NCBI GenBank assembly: GCA_025353165.1
Contig: JANXRE010000188.1
Coordinates: 1-52,739 of the forward strand
Direction of reading: 5' to 3'
DNA length: 52,739 bases
Origin: Acidobacteriota bacterium
GTDB taxonomy: Bacteria > Acidobacteriota > Terriglobia > Bryobacterales > Bryobacteraceae
Shown here: piece by piece, positions 1-10,300 of the stretch
Position numbering within the stretch: the first letter of the stretch is position 1
Layout of the letters: every line of letters begins with the position of its first letter
Notes under the pieces: model-generated
What the model was told of the DNA's origin: nothing
Database searches by the model: none
What the model saw: the letters and a program-made list of their open reading frames with translations, nothing else
Position numbers and translations under genes: made by a program

Positions 1-102
1 TTCCATCCGACCCACACCGGCGCCCGCACCGGCACGCTCACGATAAAGGATTTCAATCCCAATAGCCCGCATACGGTATCGCTGATGGGAACGGGTATCT
101 AA
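1..102 (+). CDS. 3' end of an ASH/choice-of-anchor D type secreted protein (partial)
   Basis: Reading frame 1 is open from the window edge to a TAA at 100-102, giving 33 residues. The end reads TLTI[17 protein letters not shown], the usual last beta strands of an ASH/HYDIN-like (choice-of-anchor D) immunoglobulin-fold domain, common at the ends of large acidobacterial secreted proteins. The rest of the gene lies outside the window, so nothing can be said of its enzymatic part, if any. It stops 7 nt before the next gene on the same strand, so co-transcription is possible. Confidence 0.6.
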   Translation, partial: FHPTHTGARTGTLTIKDFNPNSPHTVSLMGTGI

Positions 103-109
103 AGCCACG

Positions 110-2065
110 ATGAATAGACGCGCGCGCCCGTACTTCCTGACGTTTCTTGTTTTCGCTGGAATTTCAGCGCACGCCCAGCCCCGCGGCGGCCCGGACCCGG
201 CGCTGGTGGCTGCCCGGAACGCGACCGAGAAAGAACTCCAGTCGATCGCCATCGTGGATCGCAAGCTCATGGTGGCCATGCGCGATGGGAAGCGAATGGC
301 CACCGATGTCTACCGGCCGAGGGACACATCCAAAAAGTACCCGGTCATCTTCGTTCGAACTCCGTACAACTTCAACTACTGGGACGTGAGGAACGGAGCG
401 CCGGGCGACATGTCCGCCGCGTTGCAGGCGGTGAAGCGCGGGTACGCCTATGTCGAGATGAACGAGCGCGGGCATTTTTTCTCCGAGGGCGACTACGACA
501 TTTTGGGCGCGCCGCTTTCGGATGGCGACGACGCAATTTCGTGGATGGCGTCGCAGCCGTGGTCCAACGGCAAGGTCGGCACCATCGGTTGTTCGTCGAC
601 GGCGGAGTGGCAGTTGGGTGTCGCCGCGCTGGGAAACAAGGGATTCGCCGCCATGATCCCGCAGGGCTTCGGCGCGGGTGTCGGGCGCGTGGGCCCGTAT
701 TACGAGCAGGGAAATTGGTATCGCGGCGGCGCGGTGCAAATGCTGTTCATCGCCTGGCTGTACGGCGAGCAGAACCAGGTGCGGCCGATGTTCCCTCCAA
801 ACACGTCGCAGTCGGATCTGATCCGCGCCTCGAAGCTGTTCGACCTTGCGCCGCAGATGCCGCCGGTGGATTGGGCGGTGGCGTTGCGGCATCTACCCGA
901 GATGGACATTATTAAGGCGGTGGGCGGGCCGCGCGGAATCTTTGCCGACTCCATGCCGGTGTCGACGGACGGCGCGATGATCCGGCGGACTCCAAACAGC
1001 CCGGCGTGGTACCGCGGAGGGCTGTGGCACGATGACAAGCCAGTGAATGTTCCGGGGTTCTGGTTCATGTCCTGGTATGACGTATCGGTGGGGCCGAACC
1101 TGGCGGCTTATAACTATGTCCGGAGGACGGCGCGGCCGGAGGTTGGCAATCAACAGTATGCCGTGATTGCTCCGACTCTGCACTGTAGTTATAGGCGAGC
1201 CAGCGAGGACACTGTGGTGGGCGAACGCCATGTTGGCGACGCACGGTTGGACTATGACGCCCTCACCTATGGCTGGTTCGATCATTTCCTCAAGGGCGAG
1301 GATAATCATGTGCTCCAGACTATGCCGAAGGTTCGGTACTACACCATGGGGATGAATAAGTGGCAGACCTCGGACACGTGGCCGCCTCAAAGCGCGCAGC
1401 CGGTGACGTGGTTCCTTTCGAGCGGGGGGAAGGCGAATAGCCTGTTCGGCGATGGAGCGCTAAGTGCTGCCGCGCCGGCCGCGGATCAAGCGGACGGCTT
1501 TACTTACGACCCGATGAACCCTGTTCCCTCGTATGGCGGCAATGTGTGCTGCACAGGGAACGCTGTCACCGGCGGCGCTTTCGATCAACGCAAGATGGAG
1601 ACTCGAGCCGACATTCTGGTCTACTGTACGGATCCGCTGAAGGAAGGGGTGGAAGTCAGCGGCCCGATCGATGCGACTCTCTACGTGTCGTCCGATGCGA
1701 AGGACACCGACTTCACGGTGAAGCTGATTGACGTGTATCCCGACGGTACCGCGTTCAACCTCGATGAGACCATTCAGCGGGTGCGGTATCGAAATGGATA
1801 TGACAAGCCGCTGGCTTGGATGGAGCCGGGGAAGGTGTACGAAATGGCGATACAACCGATGAATACGAGTAACTACTTTGCGGCGGGGCATCGGATTCGT
1901 GTCGAGATTTCGAGCAGCAACTTCCCACGGTTTGACAGGAATTTGAATACGGGCGGGAATAATTACGATGAGACGGAGGGGGTGGTGGCGCATAACGCCG
2001 TACACCATTCGTCGCAGTATCCTTCGAGGATTACCGTAAGTGTGGTGAAGAAGGCGTCGCCATGA
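110..2065 (+). CDS. secreted CocE/NonD family hydrolase (X-Pro dipeptidyl-peptidase S15-like)
   Basis: A 651-residue protein with an N-terminal signal peptide (about residues 1-22, ending AHAQ). The alpha/beta-hydrolase domain has the family hallmarks: a DVYRP strand near residue 70, VRTPYN, the nucleophile elbow GTIGCSS around 155-161 (nucleophile Ser in GxSxxE-like context, here followed by TAEWQ), a late Asp in the FWFMSWYDV segment and a His near the LHC segment. The C-terminal 200 residues form the jelly-roll domain ([22 protein letters not shown]) typical of CocE/S15 enzymes. These enzymes cleave acyl groups from esters or amides, or N-terminal X-Pro dipeptides; the substrate here cannot be told. 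The stop codon sits in the loop of a hairpin. Confidence 0.85.
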   Translation: MNRRARPYFLTFLVFAGISAHAQPRGGPDPALVAARNATEKELQSIAIVDRKLMVAMRDGKRMATDVYRPRDTSKKYPVIFVRTPYNFNYWDVRNGAPGDMSAALQAVKRGYAYVEMNERGHFFSEGDYDILGAPLSDGDDAISWMASQPWSNGKVGTIGCSSTAEWQLGVAALGNKGFAAMIPQGFGAGVGRVGPYYEQGNWYRGGAVQMLFIAWLYGEQNQVRPMFPPNTSQSDLIRASKLFDLAPQMPPVDWAVALRHLPEMDIIKAVGGPRGIFADSMPVSTDGAMIRRTPNSPAWYRGGLWHDDKPVNVPGFWFMSWYDVSVGPNLAAYNYVRRTARPEVGNQQYAVIAPTLHCSYRRASEDTVVGERHVGDARLDYDALTYGWFDHFLKGEDNHVLQTMPKVRYYTMGMNKWQTSDTWPPQSAQPVTWFLSSGGKANSLFGDGALSAAAPAADQADGFTYDPMNPVPSYGGNVCCTGNAVTGGAFDQRKMETRADILVYCTDPLKEGVEVSGPIDATLYVSSDAKDTDFTVKLIDVYPDGTAFNLDETIQRVRYRNGYDKPLAWMEPGKVYEMAIQPMNTSNYFAAGHRIRVEISSSNFPRFDRNLNTGGNNYDETEGVVAHNAVHHSSQYPSRITVSVVKKASP

Positions 2066-2094
2066 GTGGCGACGCGGCACGCACGAGTGCGTGC
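2054..2094 (+). terminator. tandem hairpins spanning the stop codon of the CocE-type gene
   Basis: Two adjacent inverted repeats. The first pairs GCGTCGCCA (2054-2062) with TGGCGACGC (2067-2075), a 9-bp perfect stem whose loop TGAG contains the gene's TGA stop. The second pairs GCACGCAC (2077-2084) with GTGCGTGC (2087-2094). No U-tract follows, so this is not a canonical intrinsic terminator. It could protect the 3' end, or the second hairpin could be a dispersed REP-like element. The convergent gene ends at 2229. Confidence 0.4.
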
Positions 2095-2228
2095 GCCACG
2101 GTGTCGGGTGAGAGGTATCGGGAGAACTCCAGAGGTCTCCGAGCGACACGCCCTGGTGGACGAAGTACGCGGAAGCCACCGCCATGGCCGCCTACCAATG
2201 TCTCATGATTTTAGGTTTTCCGCGCGGT

Positions 2229-3506
2229 CTATTTTCGGGCGCGGACGGTGTCGCTCAACATGCCATCCCAGCGGGGGTCGCTGATCCCCGAAGTGTGCCA
2301 GTCGTCGCGGGTGAGTCCGTTCAGGTCCCAGACGACTTTGCCGTTCCGGATTGTCAGTTCGCAGACCAGTTTCTTCGTGCCGTCCATTCTCGCTCCGTAG
2401 GAATCGACGAAGCCGAATTTTCCGTTCGCGATTCGCAGCACCGCGACGTCGGCTACCGCGCCCTTCGTGAGGTGGCCGAGTTCCTCGCGATGGATTTCGC
2501 GGGCGGGCGCCCAGGTGGATTTTGCGATCACATCGTCCAGGCTCATTCCCATGTTCAGGAACTTCGACATCACGTTCATCATGTCCTTCATGCCCGACAT
2601 CATGCTGGTGACGTGAAGATCGGTTGAGATGGAGTCCGGCGGCAGGCCTTGCTCCATGGCCGGAACCGCGTAGCGGAAGGCGAAGCTGCCGCCGCCGTGA
2701 CCCACATCGAAAATGACGCCGCGCTTACGCGCCTCGAACAGGTACGGCATCAATTTGCCCTGGTCATCGAACATCGGGACGGCCGGCAGGTACATATGGG
2801 TGTAGATATCGCCGGGCCGCAGTTTGCTGAGCACGAGTTCCTGGAAGGGCCTCTCCGGACGGAATTGGCCGAAGTCCACCATCACCGGGATGTTCGCTGC
2901 GGCGGCGGCTTCGACCGCGCGCTCCACGGCAACCCATTCGGGTCCGGCGTAGTGCGCGGTCTTGATACCGACGACGAGGTCCTTGAATTGGATCGCCCGG
3001 CGGGCGGTCGCCTTGGGGTCCATCTCTTGGATATCCTGCTCCACTTTGCCCACGCCCATTCCGGGGCCGACGATGTTCAGCATGGCCAGCACGCGGGTCT
3101 TGGATCGATCGATGACGCGCTGCTTGAAATCCGGGAAATTACGCCAGCCGGAGCTGCCCGCATCGACGACGGTGGTGACGCCGTTGGGCAGCGTGTGGCC
3201 GTCGGGATAGACGCTGAAGTCGCCGGCATAGGCGCGCGCGGCGCCGGTGCCGGCGTAGACATGGACGTGGATATCGACGAGGCCCGGGGTGACGTAGAGC
3301 CCGGAGACGTCGACGGTTTTTAGGGCGGCATTGGCGGGGATATCGGCGGCGACGTCGGCGATGAGGCCGCCGGCGATGGCCACGTCCCGTTTGGCGCTGA
3401 TGTGGCTGCGCGGGTCGATGAGGTGACCGCCCTTCAGCAGGAGATCGTAGCGGGGCTGGGCGGCGAGGGCTCCCGCGAAGGCGGCAATGATCAAGAAAGC
3501 GCGCAT
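2229..3506 (-). CDS. secreted amidohydrolase/deacetylase family metallohydrolase
   Basis: A 425-residue protein starting at the ATG whose complement ends at 3506, with a short signal peptide (MRAFLIIAAFAGALAAQ). It is an amidohydrolase-superfamily TIM barrel: the small beta domain with DLLLKGGHLIDP, the metal-binding HVHV after TPGLVDI near residue 80, a candidate carboxylated Lys in VVGIKTAHYAG near 180, a later DVGHGGGSF and the STDLH segment carrying the final metal/catalytic Asp. Family members cleave dihydroorotate-like rings, hydantoins or N-acyl-D-amino acids; the exported location favours scavenging. Substrate unknown. It is convergent with the CocE-type gene and divergent from the TonB receptor at 3712. 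Confidence 0.82.
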   Translation of the reverse strand: MRAFLIIAAFAGALAAQPRYDLLLKGGHLIDPRSHISAKRDVAIAGGLIADVAADIPANAALKTVDVSGLYVTPGLVDIHVHVYAGTGAARAYAGDFSVYPDGHTLPNGVTTVVDAGSSGWRNFPDFKQRVIDRSKTRVLAMLNIVGPGMGVGKVEQDIQEMDPKATARRAIQFKDLVVGIKTAHYAGPEWVAVERAVEAAAAANIPVMVDFGQFRPERPFQELVLSKLRPGDIYTHMYLPAVPMFDDQGKLMPYLFEARKRGVIFDVGHGGGSFAFRYAVPAMEQGLPPDSISTDLHVTSMMSGMKDMMNVMSKFLNMGMSLDDVIAKSTWAPAREIHREELGHLTKGAVADVAVLRIANGKFGFVDSYGARMDGTKKLVCELTIRNGKVVWDLNGLTRDDWHTSGISDPRWDGMLSDTVRARK

Positions 3507-3637
3507 GGCCGCTATGTTATCGCGCTTTGGATCCTGGCATTTAGCAGGCGTCTTCTTTGGACCGAGTCAATTCCAAATTCAGTCTAGCGCAGCGTTTAAA
3601 GATCCCATTTTCCATAGACTTACGGGATTTTATCTTC

Positions 3638-3666
3638 TGGACAACCGGACTCGATGATCTTATACT
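3638..3666 (+). promoter_or_regulatory. sigma70-type promoter of the TonB-dependent receptor gene
   Basis: TGGACA at 3638-3643 and TATACT at 3661-3666 are separated by exactly 17 nt, each one base or so from consensus. The predicted start site lies about 40 nt before the ATG at 3712, and a good ribosome site (AGGAGG, 3703-3708) precedes it. The surrounding 200 nt are AT-rich compared with the flanking genes. TATACT also appears upstream of 16173 and 28562. Confidence 0.6.
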
Positions 3667-3711
3667 TTATTCATATCAGCTCGCTTTGAGTTTGAGATTG
3701 ATAGGAGGTTT

Positions 3712-6700
3712 ATGAACAGAACAATCAAATGGTCTTCCGTAGGGCTGGCGCTCTGCCTGCTGGCAGTGCTGCTGAGTCTTCCGCCGTACATGTACGGTCA
3801 ACAGGTGACCGCCGCGATTCAAGGTCAGGTAATCGACCCTTCCGGAGCGCCGGTGGTTAGCGCTTCGGTGACGGCGAAGGATGTGGACCGCGGCACCACG
3901 TTCACCAGTTCGACGAATTCCGAGGGTATTTACAACCTTCCGCGAGTTCCCGTCGGCAGATACGAGATCCGGGCGGAATCCAAGGGGTTCCAGACCGCGG
4001 TTCAGTCGGCGTTGACGCTGGAGATGAACCAGACCGCCAAAGTCGATTTCAGCATGAAGATCGGCCAGGTAAGCGAGACGGTCGAAGTGAATAGCGCCGC
4101 GCCGCTCCTTCAGACCGAAACGACGATGTTGGGCACGGTCATCGATTCGAAAACGAACGAAGCGCTGCCCCTGGCGACGCGCAATTACGTCCAGCTGACG
4201 CTGCTCGCGCCGGGCTCGGTTCACCCCGATCCCAGCACGATGACCAACGGCAGCGCGACTGGCGGCGGCGGCCGTCCGTACGTGAATGGGAACCGCGAAC
4301 AGGCCAACAACTTCCTGTTGGACGGCCTGGACAATAACCAGGTGTCCGACAACCTGGTGGGCTACACGCCGAGCGTCGACGCGATCGAAGAGTTCAACAT
4401 GATCACGAACAACGCGTCGGCGGAGTTCGGCAACTACATGGGTGGCATCATCAGCACCTCGATCAAATCCGGCACCAACCAGTACCATGGAGTCGCGTTC
4501 GAGTTCTTCCGCAATGACGTGCTGAATGCGAACTCCTGGAGCAACGACTGGAACGGTTCCCCGAAGGGAAAAGTCCGATGGAACATGTACGGCGCGACCC
4601 TGGGTGGTCCGATCAAGAAGGACAAGCTGTTCTTCTTCGTCGACTACCAGGCGCAGCGGCTGAACTTCCCCAATTCCACGGGCAGCATTTCGCTGATCAC
4701 CGCGGCGGAACGGACGGGCGATTTTTCAGCGCTGCTTTCTGGAGCGTCGCCGATCCAGCTTTACAACCCGTTCCAACTGACCGCGGCGGGCAGCAGCACG
4801 TGCGCGGCGAGCACCACGGCGGGATGCCGTGTTCCTTTTGTCAACAATCAAATTCCGCTGAGCCTGATCAATCCGGTGGCGGGCAAGCTGTTCGCCTCGT
4901 CCCTGTACCCGCTACCGGTCAACTCCGGCTTGCAGAACAATTACTACAACTCGTCGAAGAGCCACATCTACGAGGACCAGGGCGACGTCAAGATCGACTA
5001 CAACCTGAGCCAGAAGGATCGCATTTGGGGCCGCTACTCGCAGGGCTTCCTGCAGAGTCCGAGCCTGAACTCGTTCGCGCTGTACGCGCCCGGCTTCAAC
5101 GACACGCCCACTGAAAACGGCGTGATGAACTGGACGCACACGTTCTCTCCAGCCCTGGTGAATGAAGTCCGGCTGGGCGCGAACTACGTGCAACTGCACA
5201 ACGGCAACGCTTTCGGCGCCGGTGCCGGCAACATCGCATCGGATCTGGGCATCGCGAGCGGCAACGATCGCGGCCCGGGCCTGCTGGCCATCAACATCGG
5301 CGGCGGATTCGCCGGGGGATTCGGATCGGCGGATAGCGAGCAGTTGTTCGCCGACACGGTGATTCAGGCCCAGGACGGCGTGATCATCAGTAGCGGCAAG
5401 CACCTCATCCACACCGGCTTCCAGTTCATGCGCCAGCGCATCAACACCTACTATGCCGGGAACAACGGCAAGTTCGGGCTGATGGACTTCACGGGCAGGT
5501 ATACGGCGGGTCCCAACGCGCTGGCGGCGGCCGGCGGCGGAGCGGGCGCGGGAGAAGCCGACTTCTTCCTCGGCCTTCCGGACCAGTTGGGCCGCGGCAT
5601 CAGCGGCGGAACCTGGGGCCAGCGCTCCAGCGTCCTGTCCGCCTACGTCCAGGACGACTATAAGATCTCACCGCGCCTGACGTTCAACCTCGGGTTGCGG
5701 TGGGAAATGCACACGCCCTGGGTGGAGGTGAAAGACCGGCAGACCAACTTCGCTCCGATCAGCGGCGCGATTCAGAACGCCGGCCAATCCGGCTGCATCT
5801 ACAGCAATTGCCGCGCCTTGTACAACAACTACAACGGGATTCTGAATTTCCAGCCCCGGCTCGGCTTCGCCTACAACCCGGACATGTTCGGACGGAAATT
5901 GGTAGTACGCGGCGCTTACACGCTGTCGTCCTACCTGGAGGGCACGGGCACCAACCTTCGCCTGCCTTTGAATCCTCCGCTCAACGAAGAGTTCAACACC
6001 ACCTACTTCAATTCGACGCTCCCGGGATCGACGACCGGCCAAGGCCTGACGGTGTTGTCCAATGCGTCGGATCCTTTCGCCGGCGCGGTCATCCGGCTCT
6101 GGGATGCCAACATCAAACCCGCATCGGTCAACCAGTGGAATCTCTCCACTCAGTATCAGTTCACCAACGAGATGACTTTGCAGGTCGGCTATGTCGGGCA
6201 GCGCAGCACTCACTTGATGGTTCCCATGCCGTATTTCCAGCGCAAGCTGAACAGCGATGGCACCACCAGCCCGAGTCCGTACCTGTCGGGTAACCCGGCG
6301 CTGGCCAACATCGGTCAGATCTCCGGCACCGAAAGCAACGGCAACCAGAGTTACAACGCGTTGCAAGCGGTTCTGCATAAGCGCATGGCCCAGGGTTTGC
6401 AGGGCCAAGTGGCTTATACCTATTCGAAGTGCATGACTAACTCCAGCGGCTATTATGGGTCCTGGGGCGGTCAGACCACGCCGACATCGCCGTACTTCCA
6501 GAATCTGTACGACATGAAGGCCGAGTGGGGACCTTGCTACTACGATGTCACTCACGTGCTCACTTCCTATGCAGTTTATGAGTTACCGGTCGGCCACGGC
6601 AAGAAGTTCGGCAAGGACATGAACAAGGCAGTGGACGCGATCGTCGGCGGATGGCAGGCCAGCGGGATCTTCTCGTGGCACGGCGGGTTCCCGCTCACCA

Positions 6701-7089
6701 TCAGCGGCGGCGACACCTCTGGCACCAACTCCCGCGGCTCGCGCGCGAACTGCATTGCCCCGGCGAAAGTATTCGGGAAGCAGGAGTACTCCCTCGGCGG
6801 GTACCAGTGGTTCGATCCGAGCTCCTATGCGTCGTCATCGCCGGGCCAGTTCGGCTCTTGCGGCGTCGGGACGGTTCGCGGTCCGGGTTTAGTGGATCTC
6901 GACTTCACGGCGGAGAAGAGTTTCTCGCTCACGGAACGGTACCGTGTCACTTTACGGTCCGACTTCGTGAACGCACTGAACCACCCGATTCTGAATTCGG
7001 CGAATACGGGCCTCGGAGGCGGGTTAGGAGCGGTCCAAGGCTCGCAACCGGGGAGGACGATTCAGTTGGCGTTGAAGATTTACTATTGA
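3712..7089 (+). CDS. TonB-dependent receptor (Oar-like) with carboxypeptidase-regulatory domain
   Basis: A 1125-residue outer-membrane protein. Residues 1-30 are a signal peptide (LALCLLAVLLSLPPYMYGQ). Residues about 32-120 form a CarboxypepD_reg-like beta sandwich (IQGQVIDPSGAPVVSASVTAK, GIYNLPRVPVGRYEIRAE). A plug domain follows (NGNREQANNFLLDGLDNNQ, EEFNMITNNASAEFG), and the rest is a beta barrel ending in an aromatic residue (LALKIYY), as outer-membrane barrels do. The length is typical of Solibacter-type Oar homologues. Such proteins are presumed to import large oligosaccharides or other polymers through TonB energy; the ligand is unknown. It has its own promoter and terminator and appears monocistronic. 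Confidence 0.9.
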   Translation: MNRTIKWSSVGLALCLLAVLLSLPPYMYGQQVTAAIQGQVIDPSGAPVVSASVTAKDVDRGTTFTSSTNSEGIYNLPRVPVGRYEIRAESKGFQTAVQSALTLEMNQTAKVDFSMKIGQVSETVEVNSAAPLLQTETTMLGTVIDSKTNEALPLATRNYVQLTLLAPGSVHPDPSTMTNGSATGGGGRPYVNGNREQANNFLLDGLDNNQVSDNLVGYTPSVDAIEEFNMITNNASAEFGNYMGGIISTSIKSGTNQYHGVAFEFFRNDVLNANSWSNDWNGSPKGKVRWNMYGATLGGPIKKDKLFFFVDYQAQRLNFPNSTGSISLITAAERTGDFSALLSGASPIQLYNPFQLTAAGSSTCAASTTAGCRVPFVNNQIPLSLINPVAGKLFASSLYPLPVNSGLQNNYYNSSKSHIYEDQGDVKIDYNLSQKDRIWGRYSQGFLQSPSLNSFALYAPGFNDTPTENGVMNWTHTFSPALVNEVRLGANYVQLHNGNAFGAGAGNIASDLGIASGNDRGPGLLAINIGGGFAGGFGSADSEQLFADTVIQAQDGVIISSGKHLIHTGFQFMRQRINTYYAGNNGKFGLMDFTGRYTAGPNALAAAGGGAGAGEADFFLGLPDQLGRGISGGTWGQRSSVLSAYVQDDYKISPRLTFNLGLRWEMHTPWVEVKDRQTNFAPISGAIQNAGQSGCIYSNCRALYNNYNGILNFQPRLGFAYNPDMFGRKLVVRGAYTLSSYLEGTGTNLRLPLNPPLNEEFNTTYFNSTLPGSTTGQGLTVLSNASDPFAGAVIRLWDANIKPASVNQWNLSTQYQFTNEMTLQVGYVGQRSTHLMVPMPYFQRKLNSDGTTSPSPYLSGNPALANIGQISGTESNGNQSYNALQAVLHKRMAQGLQGQVAYTYSKCMTNSSGYYGSWGGQTTPTSPYFQNLYDMKAEWGPCYYDVTHVLTSYAVYELPVGHGKKFGKDMNKAVDAIVGGWQASGIFSWHGGFPLTISGGDTSGTNSRGSRANCIAPAKVFGKQEYSLGGYQWFDPSSYASSSPGQFGSCGVGTVRGPGLVDLDFTAEKSFSLTERYRVTLRSDFVNALNHPILNSANTGLGGGLGAVQGSQPGRTIQLALKIYY

Positions 7090-7120
7090 CGCTCGCTGAA
7101 CGGCTGACCTGAAAACATGA

Positions 7121-7155
7121 GGGGACCGGCGGACTCCGCCGGTCCCCTTTTTTTT
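7121..7155 (+). terminator. strong intrinsic terminator after the TonB-dependent receptor
   Basis: A perfect 12-bp stem, GGGGACCGGCGG (7121-7132) pairing with CCGCCGGTCCCC (7136-7147), with a 3-nt loop and an 8-nt T run directly after it. It lies 31 nt past the TAA/TGA of the receptor gene. This is the clearest Rho-independent terminator in the window. Confidence 0.92.
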
Positions 7156-7380
7156 ACCGCAGAGGCGCCGGTAGCTCCACCAGATCCCCGCACCGTGCCG
7201 CCCTGAAAAATACCTGTAGCGAACTCTCCCGCCTCAGTGCCCTTGCCGGACCTGAGCACCGGCAGCGGTTTCTCCCGAGCCCAAAACTCGTCGATCTTCT
7301 TCTCGTTCCATCATCGGCAACAACGCGAGCAACTCGGCCAGGGTGGTGGTAAGCCCGGCTCACTAACGAGGGAACCCGGT
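7156..7380. other. intergenic stretch, no gene recognised
   Basis: About 225 nt between the terminator and the 3' end of the TIG-repeat gene. On the minus strand one frame is open for about 55 codons (about 7156-7320) but has no start or recognisable family, so it was not called. It may be a remnant. Confidence 0.3.
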
Positions 7381-10300
7381 TCACCGAATCGTGAACGCGG
7401 CCGCTGCCGAGGTGCCTCCGCCCGGGGCGGGCGTAGTAACGGTCACATTGGCCGATCCCGCGGTGGCGATGTCTGCCGCGGCGAGGGCGGCCTGCAGCTC
7501 CGTTCCGCTCACGTAAGTGGTCGTTCGCGCCGACCCATTCCACAACACCGTCGAGTCCGTTTCGAAGCCCGTCCCATTCACCGTCAAGGTGAAGGCTGCC
7601 CCGCCGTGATTGGCGTTTGTGGGCGAAAGGGTGGAGATGGCCGGGACCGGGTTGGTTAGCGTGAAGGTCTTCGCCGCGGAGACGCCGCCCCCAGGCGCGG
7701 GATTCGAGACCGTCACGGTGGCAGGACCCGGACTCTTGAGATCGGGCGCCGGGATGGTAGCGGTCAGAGACGCCGCGCTCACGAAGGTTGTCACCAAGGC
7801 AGAGCCGTTCCAGTCGATCGTTGCGCCGCTCACGAAGTTGGACCCCGTCGCGGTCAAAGTAAGGGAAGCGGACCCGGCGACGGCGCTGTTCGGAGAGATC
7901 GAGGTCAACGTGGGCGCGGGGTTGTTGACCGTGAAGGTCAGGACGCCGGAGGTTCCGCCGCCAGGTGCGGGATTCACGACGGTTACGTTATCCGTGCCGG
8001 CCTTGGTGAGGTCGGAGGCTGGGACGGAAGCGGTCAGCTTTCCGCTGTTCACGAACGTGGTGGTAAGCGCTGTGTTGCCCCAGTGCACGGTGGATCCGTT
8101 GACAAAGCTGCTGCCGGTGACCGTTAACGTGAAGGCGGCTCCGTTCAGCAGCGCACTGGAGGGAGACAGCCCGCCCGCCACGGGGATTGGGTTGTTGATG
8201 GTGAAGTTGAGATTGGTGGATGTGCCGCCGCCCGGCGCCGGGTTCGCGACGGCGACTTTGACGGTGCCCGCCGCAGCCACGTCGGCGGCTGTGATCGCGG
8301 CTGTCAGTTGCGTCGCGCTGACGAACGTTGTCACGCGGTTCAAGCTGTTCCATTGCACGATCGCGCCCGGCACGAAGCTGGCGCCGGTCACGGTCAGGGT
8401 GAAGGCTCCGCTGCCCGCAATCGCGCTGGATGGCGACAGCGTCGTCACGGTGGGCTTCGAATTGTCGATTGTGAATGCGATCGTTCCCGAAGTGCCACCG
8501 CCGGGCGCCGGGGTGGTCACCGAGACGTTCGCGGTTCCGGGCGTGGCGATATCGGCGGCGGTGATGGCCGCGGTCAGGGATATCGCGCTGACGTAGGTGG
8601 TGGTCCGGCTGGAGCCATTCCAGAGAACCACGGAGTTGGGCTCAAAATTTGTGCCGGTCACCGTTAACGTGAAGGCTGCCCCGCCCGCGGTCTGGTTCGT
8701 TGGCGAGAGGCGCGTTACCGACGGCACGGGGTTGACGATGCTGAAGTTCTTGGATGCCGTGGTCCCGCCACCCGGCGACGGATTGGAAACGTTCACGGTG
8801 GCGGTGCCCGGAGTCTTGACATCGGAGGCCGGGATGGTCGCAGTCAAGGACGCGGCGCTCACGAAGGTGGTGTTCAGGCTCGTGCCGTTCCAGTTCATGG
8901 TTGCGCCGCTCACGAAGTTCGTCCCGGTGGCGGTCAGCGTAAAGGAGGCCGATCCCGCCGCGACGCTGGCGGGCGAGATCGAGGTCAACGTGGCCGCCGG
9001 GTTGTTGACGGTAAAAGTAAGGGCGCTGGACGTTCCGCCGCCAGAGCCCGGATTCATGACGGTTACGTTATCCGTTCCGGCCTTGGTGAGATCGGAGGCG
9101 GGAACCGACGCGGTGAGTTTGCCGGTATTGACGAATGTGGTGGTTAACGCGGTGTTGCCCCAGCGCACCGTGGATGTGTTGACGAAGCTGCTGCCGGTGA
9201 CCGTCAACGTGAATGCAGGCCCGTTCAGCAGCGCGCTGGAGGGAGAGAGCGCGCCCGCCACCGGGACCGGATTGCCGATGGTGAAGTCGAGGCTGGCGGA
9301 TGTGCCGCCGCCCGGCGCGGGATTCACCACGGCGACCTTGGCCGTGCCCGCCGCAGCCACATCGGCCCCTGTGATCGCGGCCGTCAGCTGCGTCGAGCTG
9401 ACAAAAGTGGTTGCACGATTCAAGCTGTTCCACTGCACGATCGCGCCCGGCACGAAGTTGGCGCCATTCGCGGTCAGCGTGAAGGCGCCGCTGCCGGCAA
9501 TCGCGCCGGAGGGCGACAACGTCGTCACGGTAGGCTTCGGATTGCTGATAATAAATGCGATCGTTCCGGAAGTACCGCCGCCGGGAACCGGCGTGGACAC
9601 GGAGACGTTGGCGGTGCCGGGCGTGGCGATATCCGCGGCGGTGATAGCCGCGGTCAGGGACGTAGCGCTGACGAAGGTCGTGGTCCGACTGGATCCATTC
9701 CAGAGAACCACGGAGTTGGGCTCAAAACTCGTCCCGGAAACCGTCAGGGTGAAGGCTGCCCCGCCCGCTGTTTGGGTGGTCGGCGTGGTACGCGTCACTA
9801 CCGGCAGCGGGTTGCTGATCGTAAAGGTCAGACCGCCCGACAGGCCACCGCCTGGGCCAGGATTGGAAACCTTGACCGTGGCCGTCCCAGGGGAAGCGAT
9901 ATCCAGAGCAGGCACGCTGGTGGTAAGTTGCGCGGCCGTGACGAAGGTGGTGGTCAACGAGGCGCCGTTCCACAGCACGCTGGCGCCGCTGACAAAACCA
10001 TGGCCATTCACGGTCAGGGTAAACTTCGCGCCACCGGCGGTCTGGCTAACGGGCGAAAGCGAAGTGGCGACGGGGACCGGGTTGACGATGGAGAAAGAGA
10101 CCGTTCCGGAAGTCCCGCCGCCGGGGCCGGGATTCGAGACGGAAACGAGCGCGGTGCCGGTGTGATTGATGTCGGCTGCGGTGATGGCCGCAGTCAAGGT
10201 GGTGGCGCTGACGAAGGTCGTCGTACGGCTGCTTCCGTTCCACAGCACGGTTGCGCCGTTGACGAAATTCGTGCCGGTCACGGTAAGCGTGAAGCCGGAG

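Noticed and set aside
7610-10165. Two long plus-strand open frames (328 and 522 codons) antisense to the TIG repeats
   Set aside because: They are the opposite-strand image of the repeated, high-GC TIG coding sequence; their translation is repetitive (VPPPGAGF...) and follows the 270-nt period, with no family or ribosome site.
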